Assembly: GCA_905221605.1 (NCBI GenBank)
Contig: CAJNDS010002684.1
Location: 126,001 to 143,064 of the forward strand
DNA from: Symbiodinium natans
Lineage: Eukaryota; Sar; Dinophyceae; Suessiales; Symbiodiniaceae
DNA length: 17,064 bases
Reading direction: 5' to 3'
A program made the position numbers and the translations under genes. Within the stretch, counting starts at the first letter, position 1. The number at the start of each line of letters is the position of its first letter. Below are positions 1 to 7,645 of the stretch, piece by piece. Under the pieces are notes generated by a model. The model was not told the DNA's origin. It saw only the letters and a program-made list of their open reading frames with translations, and did not search any database.

Positions 1-2
1 CT

Positions 3-577
3 GGTGGTTCCTCGGGCGCCAAGGACAGCTCCAAGGAGGCGTTTGTGGTGCAGGTTGCCTATAAGTTCGGCTACATGGGTGGTCAGGGCTTGGTCGCCAC
101 CGACTCCGCATGCAGTAAATCTGTGGCGGGACAGGCGTGGCTCCAGAAGTACATGTTGGCTGGCCGGGAAGCGGGCCTTGAGATGCAGTTCATCGACACC
201 CAGGACGACTTCAGGTTCGGGCCTTCAAGCTTTTCCGGGCTACCTTCACTGCCACGATTGCGATCTTCGTTGGTGGACGCGGCTTCTTGGTCAGGGCTTC
301 CATCGTCCAGGGAGAGGTCCCCCTTCTCCTGTCAAGAAACGTCCTGAGCAAGATTGGCATGCTTTATGATGTTGAAGGACACAGCGCCTCGTTTCGTCAC
401 CTTGGAGTACAAGATCTCAAGCTCCTCACGACGGAAAATGGACATCCGGCTATTCCCGTACGAGTGAAAGGGCTCCCGACGTTTGCTCTCCCAACGCCCC
501 AGGAGTGGGCCGGGGACGAAGTGCGACTCCTTCCTTCCAGCGAGTCTCATGCCGCATACATGACCATGACATGTTAG
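3..577 (+). pseudogene. Retropepsin-like aspartic protease of element 1, one frameshift
   Basis: The protease would cut the Gag-Pol polyprotein. Frame 3 is open from the left window edge, so the first ATG has no meaning as a start. The catalytic motif is Asp-Ser-Ala-Cys with Asp at 102-104, followed by VAGQAWL. Reading then moves from frame 3 to frame 2 near 225-235. Frame 2 continues with the expected beta strands (FTATIAIFVGG, then FLVRASIVQGEVPLLLSRN and LSKIGMLYD) and ends at a stop at 575-577. The run VPLLLSRNVL corresponds to the second half of a retropepsin, where a hydrophobic pair precedes a G/S-R. DSA in place of the usual D-T/S-G is unusual but is, to my memory, common in dinoflagellate copia proteases. 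The frameshift makes this copy inactive unless it is bypassed. Confidence 0.68.
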
Positions 578-713
578 TGAGAGGGCCTCTGCATCAACCT
601 TTGCTAGCTGTGAGTCAGCATGTGTTACCGATGGAGGCGCCGATCGGAACCTCTCCCAGCCCTTCGAGACTATCTTTTATCCGAAGAAGTGGTCGCCCTT
701 TGTCTTCAACTTC
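578..713 (+). other. Linker between protease and the next conserved segment of element 1
   Basis: No domain is visible. The stretch lies between the frame-2 stop of the protease and the frame-3 reading that follows, and is probably decayed polyprotein linker. Confidence 0.4.
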
Positions 714-1060
714 TTGAGTGCCGAGGCTTTGAACACTGATGTTTTCATGCGTTGGTGGAGTGAGACCAAGCTTGCAAAGGACTTCTGGATAGAAACGGCT
801 TCCTCTTTCATACGAATACACGTCATTCCCCGGAAAGCACTGTTCTCCCCCGATGCATGGCACACAAGTCAGAGCAACGTTCGAGATAAACTCCTCCACA
901 ACGTCGGGTCGTTCCGAAGCACCACTGCTATAGCATGTCAGTCCCTGCAACTCCTTCCGAGTCGACATGACGCATGGCAGAGTTCACCCGAGTCAGCCCA
1001 TTCAGCTCTTTGGGTCGGAGGACTGTGTTCCCTCGTACCCCTTTTCAGAGCAGTTCGGAA
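714..1060 (+). pseudogene. Conserved-looking polyprotein segment (FMRWWSETKLAKDFWIE), function unknown
   Basis: Frame 3 encodes a compact tryptophan- and aromatic-rich segment that includes FMRWWSETKLAKDFWIE, then SSFIRIHVIPRKALFSPDAW and a Leu/Arg/Thr-rich tail. The pattern W-W, DFWIE, R-x-HV-x-PR-x-x-F-x-P-x-x-W looks like a real folded domain. I associate it with dinoflagellate copia polyproteins, where it sits after the protease, but I know no named family. The same frame stays open to 1775, but beyond about 1100 the convincing protein is in frame 1, so the rest of that open frame is not genuine. The start is set by the preceding stop and is not a true initiation site. Confidence 0.4.
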
Positions 1061-1110
1061 CATGTCGTCGCAGAAGGCCAAGACACTCTGGAACATGAGC
1101 CGGAGCGAGT

Positions 1111-1833
1111 TTGGTAGAAGAAGCTCATCGGCTGGAAGTGCCGATACACACTACATGGGGCAAGGAAGAGATACGTCAGCTGGTGTCAGAGAAGAGAAAG
1201 GAACTACATGGTCCATCCAGCGTCCCGAGAGGTCTCTCTTCAATGACGATGCCCGAGCTAGTCAAGAAGATGGACGAGCTGCAGATCCCGCTTCCACCGA
1301 AGCCCACCCGAGGACTCCTTCAGAGGATCATACGAGACTCGACAAGAGATCTGTCGGAACAGATCGTGACGTTCGGGAGGCACAAGAACTTGCTCTTCAG
1401 AGAACTCCCACATTCGTATATTCGCTGGCGCTGGAGTCTTCAGGAAACAGCAGCGCAGGGATCGGGGGCGTCCCACGAGTTGAGGCAGCTAGCCAACTTT
1501 GCCCAGAAGGTCCTCAATCCTCAGAAAGAGACGTACCACGACCCAGAGATGAATGCTGCAATCCCTTACCAACCGGATCCAGAGGAGACGAGTTCGATTT
1601 CAACGAAGTGGTCTTTGGTGACGGGGACTTCGGAGGCCATGGCAAGCGGGTACAATCAGGGCAAGAACCATGTCCCGACAGCGAAGCAGATGGGAGCCAA
1701 GCCGGCATCGAATCCGAGGAGAGCAAGATGGCCCAAGACACTCCCCGGAGGTACGAGAGGAACTCGAGGCACTAACCACCAGGATCGCCCTGCTCAAGGA
1801 GAAGCATGGAATGTGATTCTCTCTCTCGTGTGA
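1111..1833 (+). pseudogene. SAP-like motifs plus GKHK-type (QSregVF_b-like) motif of element 1
   Basis: Frame 1 codes 240 residues. Residues about 5-34 (RLEVPIHTTWGKEEIRQL) and 43-76 (MTMPELVKKMDELQIPLPP, then Arg-Gly-Leu-Leu) resemble SAP helix-extended-helix motifs, which bind DNA or RNA in other proteins. Residues about 86-130 (VTFGRHKNLLFRELPHSYI, then RW, and later SHELRQLANFA) match the pattern FGK-H/K-K-G-x-x-F-x-x-V/L-P-x-Y-x-x-W. I relate this to the PF12843 / putative quorum-sensing-regulated virulence factor fold seen next to nucleases. The tail is polar and low in complexity. The same motif occurs in element 2 at 15357-15497 on the other strand. It ends at a stop at 1831-1833; the next domain is in another frame. 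Confidence 0.5.
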
Positions 1834-1876
1834 TGTTGACCTCGACAACGACGCTAGTGCCGAAGGGGTCCTAGAT

Positions 1877-2500
1877 GTGTGCGGTATGGAGGCCAATGCT
1901 ACCGGGGCCCCTGAAACCTTCTATGAGTGTCGAGAGTCCAGTGCCGAAGAGCTACCTCTTGAAGTCGTTGCGCAAGACCTTTTGCGCACCAAGGATTACA
2001 GCTTCGAGAGTTGTGAAAAACTGGCTCGCCGAGTGTGTGAACATGCTAGGAACAGTAGACGAAGGCAAGCTCATGGGGAACAGGGGAGCTCGATTGCTTT
2101 TGGGGCCTCTAGTCATGGTAACTTCCACGGCATCATTAAGAAGACCTTCGACCATGTCTATGTTGTGCGCTACATGAATGCTTTCTTGCGGGCACACGGG
2201 GCCAAGGGTACCTGGAGTTCCCTCCAGTGCAAGCACCATCTCCTTCGGAAATTTCCGCGGCGGTCGTCTGTGGATAGAAACGGATCCTGAAGCCCAGGTG
2301 CCAGAGATCGGTGTCCCCCACTTTATGTTAGATGGCGAAGGGCGTGCTCTTTCAGGACACCTTGTCGACACTCGTGCGCTCGTGAAGTTCGATGGTCGTC
2401 GCAAACATGGCGTAGAAGAGTGGGAAGGGGATCGTATCAGCATTACTGCTTACACAACACGTGGGGTGTCGCAACTGGCACGACAAGAACGGGACATGCT
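1877..2500 (+). pseudogene. 2OG-Fe(II)-oxygenase-like domain in element 1 polyprotein, internally deleted
   Basis: Frame 2 (1877-2230) gives LLRTKDYSFESCEKLARRV, then SSIAFGASSHGNFHGIIKKT, then VVRYMNAFLRAHG and GTWSSLQ. Frame 3 then takes over with TISFGNFRGGRLWIE, and later KFDGRRKHGVEEWEGDRISI and TAYTT. The order of a strand ending FGNFRGG-x-LW-x-E and then F-D-x-R-x-x-H-x-V-x-x-W-x-G-x-R-x-x-I-x-A-Y resembles the core of a double-stranded beta-helix oxygenase, with its second metal-binding His at 2406-2408. The first His-x-Asp pair should lie between WSSLQ and TISFG. There the frames switch (about 2220-2240) and no HxD can be read, so a short deletion probably removed it. No catalytic activity is expected from this copy. 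Assignment rests on pattern memory, without a profile search. Confidence 0.45.
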
Positions 2501-2689
2501 GAGAAGTTTTGGTTTCCCCGTTGGGCAGGATACCCCCACGAAGATCGCCGTTGAGAACAAATCCTGGAAAAACGAACATGTCCGGCGACCCAAAAAGAGC
2601 ATCAGAAGACAGATCATGCAAGGGGCTAGCCGAGCAAGTGCACTGTTAACCTTAAGTATGACGGCAGCTTCGAGTAACGTCGCCGAGGC

Positions 2690-3135
2690 AATGCTTCCGA
2701 GTTCGTCCCCAGACAGACCATCAATCCTGGAAATTGGAGATTTCGCTGCTGCCTACACCCTTGCAGGAAACGGCAGCTCAGTCATAGAACCGGTCTCGTG
2801 GGAGGATTTTGCCAACGATTCAGATTGCCAGACAGTTCTCGAAACCATACATGCCCTACACCCATGTGTTGTCTGGATTGGAGGTCACGACGAGATCACC
2901 GATGCCAAGTCCAACGAAATCGCATCCCAGGTCTTCTCCGCTGCGTTGAATCAGATCCTCTTGGGGGGTTTATTCGTTCTCAGCGGTAACAAAGAACACA
3001 TGCTGTGGAGAGACCATGCCTTCAACAGCTTGCTTAACATGTATGAGACCCAGTTAGATTTCGACGCTCAAGGCTTTCAAGTGCTTCGTGTTGCGCAACC
3101 TGGAGTTCTGCAGCAAGGACCTCATTCAGTATATG
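2690..3135 (+). pseudogene. Degraded SAM-methyltransferase-like segment of element 1
   Basis: In the frame that runs from 2178 to 3539, an alternating hydrophobic pattern resembles a Rossmann-type methyltransferase. It reads PSILEIGDFAAAYTLAGNG (the LEI-x-G-x-x-x-G-x-T position of a SAM-binding loop), EPVSWEDF, then HALHPCVVWIGGHDE (the strand that would end in a catalytic Pro-Pro-Cys or similar), and LLGGLFVLSGNKEHMLWRD (a GG-x-F-x-L-E-N-P-like strand). The catalytic motif and the expected Glu-Asn-Pro are not present (WIGGHDE and LSGNKEH instead), so this version looks inactive. I remember similar methyltransferase-like segments between the oxygenase-like domain and the HHCC finger in dinoflagellate elements. 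It could also be an unrelated alpha/beta fold. Confidence 0.35.
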
Positions 3136-3239
3136 TCGGAGAGATCGAACAGCAGGATCCCGAAGGCGAACAACCCCAAGCTGTACCTCCTGAAAGACTA
3201 GATGCCGCAAAGACTAGTAACATCAAGTTTGACGCTCAG

Positions 3240-3400
3240 GTCCCCAAGCCCGTTCAGGCTTCCCTTGGTCGACTTCATCAGAACCTCGGCCACCCAAGCA
3301 ACCATGACCTAGCGAGACATTTGAGACTTGCTGGAGCTGAAGAACATGTCATACAAGCATGCAAACATCTGCGTTGTCAGGTTTGTGATCGTGCTAAGCA
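3240..3400 (+). CDS. GAG pre-integrase HHCC zinc finger of element 1
   Basis: LGRLHQNLGHPSNHDLARHL is followed about 25 residues later by LRCQVCDRAKQS. The spacing H-x4-H ... C-x2-C is that of the zinc-binding N-terminal domain of Copia integrases, and LH-x-x-LGHPS-x-x-x-L is its usual signature. The zinc ligands all appear present (CxxC at about 3375-3386). It lies in the same frame as the methyltransferase-like segment. Reading must change frame at about 3395-3410 to enter the catalytic core. Confidence 0.85.
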
Positions 3401-3409
3401 ATCAGCTTC

Positions 3410-3747
3410 CATCTTTGTTGGATTTCAACCAGCTCGTGAGCGTCGACGTTTTCACAGTTTTCGATGCAGCCCAGGTGAAACATTCGTTGCTGTCCGTCAT
3501 AGACCATGCTACAACGTTCCATCTTGTCGGAGAGCTTGAAGGGCATTCCGCCGAAGCCTTTCAGCGGAAGTTCACTCAGATGTGGGGATCTGTTTTTGGG
3601 GCACCAGGAACAATTGCTGCAGACTTGGAAACAGGTCTACAAGCCGGGCTGGCGAACTATGCTGAATTCCATGGATGCCGGCTTCGCCCCGCTGCAGGCC
3701 AGGCCCATTGGCAGCAAGGACTCATAGAGCGTCATGGGCTCTGGTGA
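3410..3747 (+). pseudogene. Integrase catalytic core of element 1 (C-terminal part displaced)
   Basis: Frame 1 encodes an rve-type core that would insert the cDNA copy into the genome. The D,D,E residues can be placed: Asp at 3445-3447 in LVSVDVFTVFDA, Asp at 3622-3624 in IAADLETG, and Glu at 3727-3729 in QGLIERHG, exactly 35 codons after the second Asp, as is usual for this family. Between them lies SVIDHATTFHLVGELEGHSA. The frame ends at a TGA right after IERHGLW. The helix that should follow IERHG is instead found on the - strand at about 5437 and below. The core residues are complete but the integrase protein is cut off, so it would not work alone. Confidence 0.85.
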
Positions 3748-4513
3748 GAAACAGTACGACGAACACATCAAGTATGAGGCCCTGGAACCTTTGTCACTCG
3801 AAGAAAGTGCTCGTGTTCGTGAGTGTGTTGACAAAAGTCGTATCCTGTCTTCAAGGTTTGCCTACAAAGACAAGAACTGGTCCCGGCGGAAGCTTGATTC
3901 TAGTCTTCCTTGGAAACCGAAGGCGAGGATCGTCGTGTCTGGACACCGCGATCCAGATATCGGTCTCCTAGACACCGACGCGCCTACCATCAACAGACTA
4001 TCGGTGCTCACCATCTTGCAGCTAGTAGCAAGTCGGAGGCAATCTCATGGGTGGGAGGCATCAGCAGGTGACATTACTGCAGCTTTTCTCAACGGAGATG
4101 CTCTGGAAAGGGTCTTGTATCTCAGACAGCCCCGTTCAGGCCTTGCTTCTCTACATCCAGACCAACTGCTACGAATCACCAAAGGTATCTTTGGCCTTCC
4201 TGACAGTCCTCGCAAATGGTGGAGGCGCTTCCGAAAGGACATGTTAGCAGTGCGGCTAAGTGTAGAGGGCGTTGAGTACAAATTTGTGCAGAATGCGCTT
4301 GACCCTTGCCTTTTTCAGCTTGTTCCGTCCGATAATGAAGCTAGCGAACCGGCAGCGTATGCCGGAGTACATGTCGATGACATCCTGGTTGCTGGCGACA
4401 AGAAAATGTCCGAAGCTATTCGCAATGCCCTCTCGAGCATCTTCCCAGTCGACGACTGGGAGATCAACAGCTTCGACTACATTGGAAGCCATCGGGAAGG
4501 GGCAAGAAGATGA
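3734..4513 (+). CDS. Copia-type reverse transcriptase (RVT_2) domain of element 1
   Basis: One open frame of 259 codons covers most of an RVT_2 domain: ILSSRFAYKDKN, WKPKARIVVSGHRDPD, then DITAAFLNGD with the first catalytic Asp at 4070-4072, RITKGIFGLPDSPRKWWRRF, and YAGVHVDDILVAGD with the Asp pair at 4376-4381. HVDD in place of YVDD is acceptable for Copia. The reading ends with WEINSFDYIGS, after which the sequence stops matching. About 60 residues that normally link RT to the SLIGALSWLG start of RNase H are missing. The ATG at 3734 overlaps the end of the integrase frame and is probably not a real start, because RT is made as part of a polyprotein. Confidence 0.88.
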   Translation: MGSGEKQYDEHIKYEALEPLSLEESARVRECVDKSRILSSRFAYKDKNWSRRKLDSSLPWKPKARIVVSGHRDPDIGLLDTDAPTINRLSVLTILQLVASRRQSHGWEASAGDITAAFLNGDALERVLYLRQPRSGLASLHPDQLLRITKGIFGLPDSPRKWWRRFRKDMLAVRLSVEGVEYKFVQNALDPCLFQLVPSDNEASEPAAYAGVHVDDILVAGDKKMSEAIRNALSSIFPVDDWEINSFDYIGSHREGARR

Positions 4514-5440
4514 AGAGCCTGCTTCTGAAGAACAACGAATCGACAATCCTCTGCTTGTCGGAAGGCACTATGTTGTTCTGGTGGGATTACTGCCCAGGGG
4601 ATCTCCTTCTCGTATTGTTTTTCGAGGGACCTGGCTGTACGGCATTGTTTTAACATGTGAACCGACTGGACTCCAGGCCCTTTCTTAGCTTCGAGTCCTC
4701 GTCGCTCGCTGGTAGGCCTATCTTCTGCAGTGAGTTCATCTTTCAAATCCTCGGGTTCGAGATCGAACTGAAAATCCATTTCATCACCCTCAAGTTGCTC
4801 TTGTCCTTCGTCTGCATCAATGTCGTCAGCATGATCTTCATCTTCATACGTAGCGGGGTCATCGGGATCTAGGTTAAGAAGTCGTTCAAGATCATCGCGG
4901 GCAATCCTGGTGGTTAGGATTTCTCCAAGCTCTTCAGAAGTGCTAGGACGGAGATGTTCTTCAGCAACAAGATGACACCGCCCACCAAAGGAAACCCACC
5001 AGTTACCACCTTCATGTCCAATGATCGTTCCGGGCCCCCGCCACTTACCTCGTTTGAAGTTGGACTTTGTCCCTCCTTTGTCAACTCTGAAAAAGCACAC
5101 CAACTCCCCGACGCAGTACCCTCCACGCTTAACTCGAGCCCGCTGGATAAGTGCGCGACGAAGCTTCGAATCAAGTTGTGTTCTGTAAAAGGCGATCCTG
5201 GCCGAGGCACGAATATGCATCTCCCGTTGTCGTTGGCGGTCATGTGAAAGTATTTCCAGGTATCGTTCTTCGTCATCGCCAGCGCACAGTTCTCCTGGGA
5301 TTTTGGGATCTTTTCCGAACACAGCTTGGGTTGGTGAGAAGCCATGTCTCCGGCGCAGCTCGTTCTTAGCTGAGTTCACTGCTTGCAAGGCACAGTAAAG
5401 GTCGCTGGCGTCGATGGACTTCTCATCTATGACTTTTCTG
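4480..5440 (-). pseudogene. Displaced and inverted block: integrase C-terminal part and integrase-RT linker
   Basis: The - strand has an uninterrupted frame of about 320 codons. Its true element content starts near 5437 with RKVIDEKSIDASDLYCALQA, continues NSAKNELRRRHGFSPTQAVF and GKDP, which is the Copia segment that follows the integrase core (N-x-AKN-x-x-x-R-GFSP-x-Q-x-V-x-G). Next come RVKRGGYCVGELVCFFRVDK and WRGPGTIIGHEGGNWWVSFG with HLVAEEHLRPST, the small beta-barrel C-terminal domain. An acidic linker follows, ending QYEKEIPWAVIPPEQHSAFR near 4565. That end joins logically to EKQYDEH at the start of the RT frame (about 3745). The block is thus out of place and reversed. Its uninterrupted frame suggests that the rearrangement is fairly recent, or that the copy was young when it happened. 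Confidence 0.85.
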
Positions 5441-6312
5441 AGTCTCTCATCGGCGCCCTTTCCTGGCTTGGATCCCAGAGTCGCCCCGATATTCAATGCT
5501 CAGTTTCGCTTGCACAACAACTCCAAAAGAACCCAAGCGTTGCTGACCTGAAGTTCACCAACCAGATAGCACGACGAGCGTGGGATCACCGAGACAAAGG
5601 GATTTGGCTACGACCTTTGAAACTTGAGAGCCTGGAGTTTTTAGTGTACCACGACTCAGCATGGGCGAATGCAGAGCTCACGGGTGAGGATGGTTTCCGC
5701 CTCGAGTACGAGGACCATGTCAGCGGCGTCATGAAGAATACACCTTTTGACATCAAAGAAAGAAAGGCCAAACGGGCGAATTCCAAGGTCGCCAGCCAGT
5801 TCGGAATCCTCATCTTCTTGACCGATGGAGAGCAGTACTCAGCTGGAGGAGGCATAGGAAGCATCCTTGACTGGAAGAGTTCGGCAAACCCTAGGGTATG
5901 TCGCTCAACGTTCGGGGCTGAAACCACAGGCTGTTCCGAGGCCATCGAGATGGGGCAGTATGTGAGATCCTTTGTGCAAACAGTGCTGCGCGGCCGCCTC
6001 CAACGTGTACAGGACTTGAGCGGCAGTCAGCTGAAGTGCATCACGGATTGCAAATCACTATTCGACCATGTGCATCGAGAAGGCATCCCAAGGATCCCTT
6101 CAGACAAACGTCTAGCTATAGATCTCGCTGCGTTGAGGCAATATCTGTGTGAAGAGCAAGCCAATGGCAAACCTCCACTCTTTTGGGTCCCCACCGAGTT
6201 CCAACTTGCTGATATCCTTACCAAGCCTAAGTGTGCTGATTCATGGTGGGCGACGGTGTGGGGAGCAGTGAGACTTCCATTTATTTCCAAGGATGCGACG
6301 AAGCATCGTTGA
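5440..6312 (+). CDS. RNase HI domain (RNase_HI_RT_Ty1 type) of element 1
   Basis: Open frame of about 290 codons beginning SLIGALSWLGSQSRPDIQCS, the usual RT-thumb/RNase H connection. All four metal-binding acids can be assigned: Asp in YHDSAWAN (5653-5655), Glu in TFGAETTGCSEAIE (5920-5922), Asp in ITDCKSLFDH (6046-6048) and Asp in LADILTK (6211-6213). The enzyme removes the RNA strand during reverse transcription. The open frame extends left to 5383, but bases before about 5440 belong to the inverted block on the other strand. The stop is TGA at 6310-6312, followed at once by the purine tract. This is the best preserved domain of the element. Confidence 0.9.
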   Translation, partial: ESLIGALSWLGSQSRPDIQCSVSLAQQLQKNPSVADLKFTNQIARRAWDHRDKGIWLRPLKLESLEFLVYHDSAWANAELTGEDGFRLEYEDHVSGVMKNTPFDIKERKAKRANSKVASQFGILIFLTDGEQYSAGGGIGSILDWKSSANPRVCRSTFGAETTGCSEAIEMGQYVRSFVQTVLRGRLQRVQDLSGSQLKCITDCKSLFDHVHREGIPRIPSDKRLAIDLAALRQYLCEEQANGKPPLFWVPTEFQLADILTKPKCADSWWATVWGAVRLPFISKDATKHR

Positions 6313-6326
6313 AGGGGGGAAGAGAA
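6311..6326 (+). promoter_or_regulatory. Polypurine tract, primer for plus-strand cDNA synthesis
   Basis: Sixteen purines in a row (GAAGGGGGGAAGAGAA) overlap and follow the RNase H stop codon. This is where LTR retrotransposons place the RNase-H-resistant primer, just upstream of the 3' LTR. Position and composition agree; the boundary cannot be proven without the 5' LTR. Confidence 0.75.
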
Positions 6327-6660
6327 TTTTTAAGCAGTGATAAACCCAACTTTCTGCAAGGCGTCGACGAGATCCGCCCGCAGGCTTTTGGTCAGAGGAA
6401 AACGTGCGCGAGGTCGTGCACAGCAGGCGGGGGCCCCGAGGGTCTTCTTTCGGTTGGGGTTCGGTTTCGTTCTTTTTGTTTTGTCAGTTTGGGTTTTGGT
6501 TTTAGGAATCGTCTCCAACGTTGACGGAAGTCAATTGGTGGCTTTACCCTATTTGGCTTGGGGTGGGGGGTGTGAATGGGCGGGCAAAAACATGGAAGCT
6601 GCAAGCTAGAGCCTAGAATTCCGTCAGCGGGCCTGCGTTCACTTGCATATCTGTCCTCTT
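6327..6660 (+). other. Probable 3' LTR of element 1, right end not determinable
   Basis: The sequence directly after the purine tract should be the 3' LTR. It contains a G/T-rich run at about 6448-6507 and the words TG at 6338 and CA nearby, but no second LTR is in the window to fix the ends and no target-site duplication can be checked. The right border at 6660 is a guess; the LTR may be shorter or reach past 7000. Confidence 0.35.
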
Positions 6661-7170
6661 GACCCGTTCTCTTCAAAATACGAGTTCACATAAGCAGTGC
6701 ATGCAGTGTGCACATATACGCACGTCGTCAAGATACCTTGCCTTCATGCAGAAAGACAGCTCATCGAGGAGCCGCGTAGCCTTCTTGAGACATGCGCCAG
6801 CAGCTGTAGCAAGTTCTGTAGCTAGTTCCAGACGGAACCCAAGCTAAGCCAGGTCACATAATTACAGACATGTTCCGACAAGCAATGACCATGACCAGCC
6901 CATCCTGCCAAGACACAACTGACCAGTCCAGCACAGGCATGCGCACGGCAACCTGCGATTCAGAGTGGAACAGTGGAGCAACCAATGCAAGTAATGTAAG
7001 CTTTCAAATCGCCAGGCGAGGCAATCGCAACCCTGGAATCTCGCACTGGAATCTCGCGCCTTTCTGGCTTTTCGATGGACAGGCAGGTCGGACGCCTCCC
7101 CTTCTGCCGCCTTTTCATCGAGCTCGAGGTGCCACGCGTCCATCGCTGGAGGCCAGAGTAGCAGAGCCAC
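6661..7170. other. Stretch without recognisable gene
   Basis: Open frames here are short and show no domain pattern. A 12-base word, CTGGAATCTCGC, occurs twice at about 7033-7058. Nothing else stands out. Confidence 0.4.
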
Positions 7171-7175
7171 TTGAA

Positions 7176-7247
7176 CGGGAGCTTGTGGAGCTATTGGATC
7201 TACGGAACAACCTCAGCGGCGGCTTCCCAAACCAAACAGACTCGAAC
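7176..7247 (+). pseudogene. Possible leucine-rich-repeat remnant
   Basis: The last residues of a short plus-strand frame read LVELLDLRNNLSGGFPNQ. This resembles one plant-type LRR unit (L-x-L-L-D-L-x-N-N-x-L-S-G-x-x-P) with one residue missing between NN and LSG. Only one unit is seen and chance is possible. Confidence 0.2.
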
Positions 7248-7450
7248 TGAGTTCAGTGAGGTCCTTTAACCACCTCTCTCGGGCACCGCACACTGAACCA
7301 AGCGCTCGGGCTCCACCACATGGTCTGATCTGGAGCTCGTAGAGCTCATACGGCTCCCGGTTCGCTCTTGTTGCTGCACTTCTTGCTCACTCTGCTCACT
7401 CACCAGCTCCTGACTGCAATGACGCTTGGACGCAAGCTTCGAATTGATGG

Positions 7451-7540
7451 AATGGGCAGTGATGGGCAGTGATGGGCAGTGATGGGCAGTGATGGGCAGT
7501 GATGGGCAGTGATGGGCAGTGATGGGCAGTGATGGGCAGT
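7451..7540. repeat. 10-bp minisatellite, unit GATGGGCAGT
   Basis: Eight perfect head-to-tail copies of GATGGGCAGT fill 7461-7540, preceded by one copy with a changed first base. Because 10 is not a multiple of 3, it opens several minus-strand frames (repeating ITAHHCPSLP), which are not real proteins. Confidence 0.97.
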
Positions 7541-7645
7541 GCCTGTATTCGCTGCGCAACTTCGGTCTGGCCAAAAAGCTCCGCCCACGCCCAGGGTGTG
7601 TATCCAGCCTGGCTGAAATCATTCCCTCGTTTAAGCACTGCGTCA
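7537..7645 (-). pseudogene. Ankyrin-repeat-like exon remnant
   Basis: The - strand reads DAVLKRGNDFSQAGYTPWAW then AELFGQTEVAQRIQAL. This fits the ankyrin consensus G-x-TP-L-x-x-A-x-x-x-G-x-x-E-V-x-x-x-L, preceded by a typical L-x-x-G-x-D turn. The match runs straight into the GATGGGCAGT minisatellite, so the repeat sits just downstream of the exon or has grown into it. A hydrophobic stretch before it (LFAVLLCSVMM) starts at an ATG at 7705-7707 but may be chance. It may belong with the - strand segment at 8880-9150. Confidence 0.38.

Larger units (their letters stand above)
1..6326 (+). mobile_element. Copia-type LTR retrotransposon, element 1 (5' end outside window, rearranged and frameshifted)
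   Basis: Recognisable pol domains run in the Copia sense: protease, HHCC finger, integrase, RT, RNase H, then a purine tract directly after the RNase H stop. Integrase before RT marks Ty1/copia rather than Ty3/gypsy. Gag and the 5' LTR lie left of the window. The coding sequence is spread over all three plus frames, with breaks near 227, 577, 1100, 1833-1877, 2230, 3400 and 3740, plus one inverted block at about 4550-5440. RT, RNase H and the inverted block are each still open over 250-340 codons, whereas the region before them is broken more often. The element is probably a dead copy. The presence of oxygenase-like and methyltransferase-like segments between protease and integrase fits dinoflagellate elements as I remember them. 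Confidence 0.88.

Noticed and set aside
1060-1775. Second half of the long + frame starting at 714
   Set aside because: The overlapping frame 1 has SAP-like and GKHK motifs; the frame-3 reading there is Ser/Arg/Glu-rich without pattern.
2178-2240. His-Thr-Gly in frame 3 (CGHTGPRVPG) as a mutated H-x-D of the oxygenase-like domain
   Set aside because: The better protein up to WSSLQ is in frame 2 over the same bases, so the His in frame 3 is probably chance; a small deletion explains the region better.
4657-5369. + strand frames inside the inverted block
   Set aside because: They are complements of the convincing integrase C-terminal reading on the - strand.
6448-6507. G/T-rich run resembling telomere repeat TTTAGGG
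   Set aside because: Units are irregular, with no tandem TTTAGGG, and the place right after the purine tract suits an LTR.
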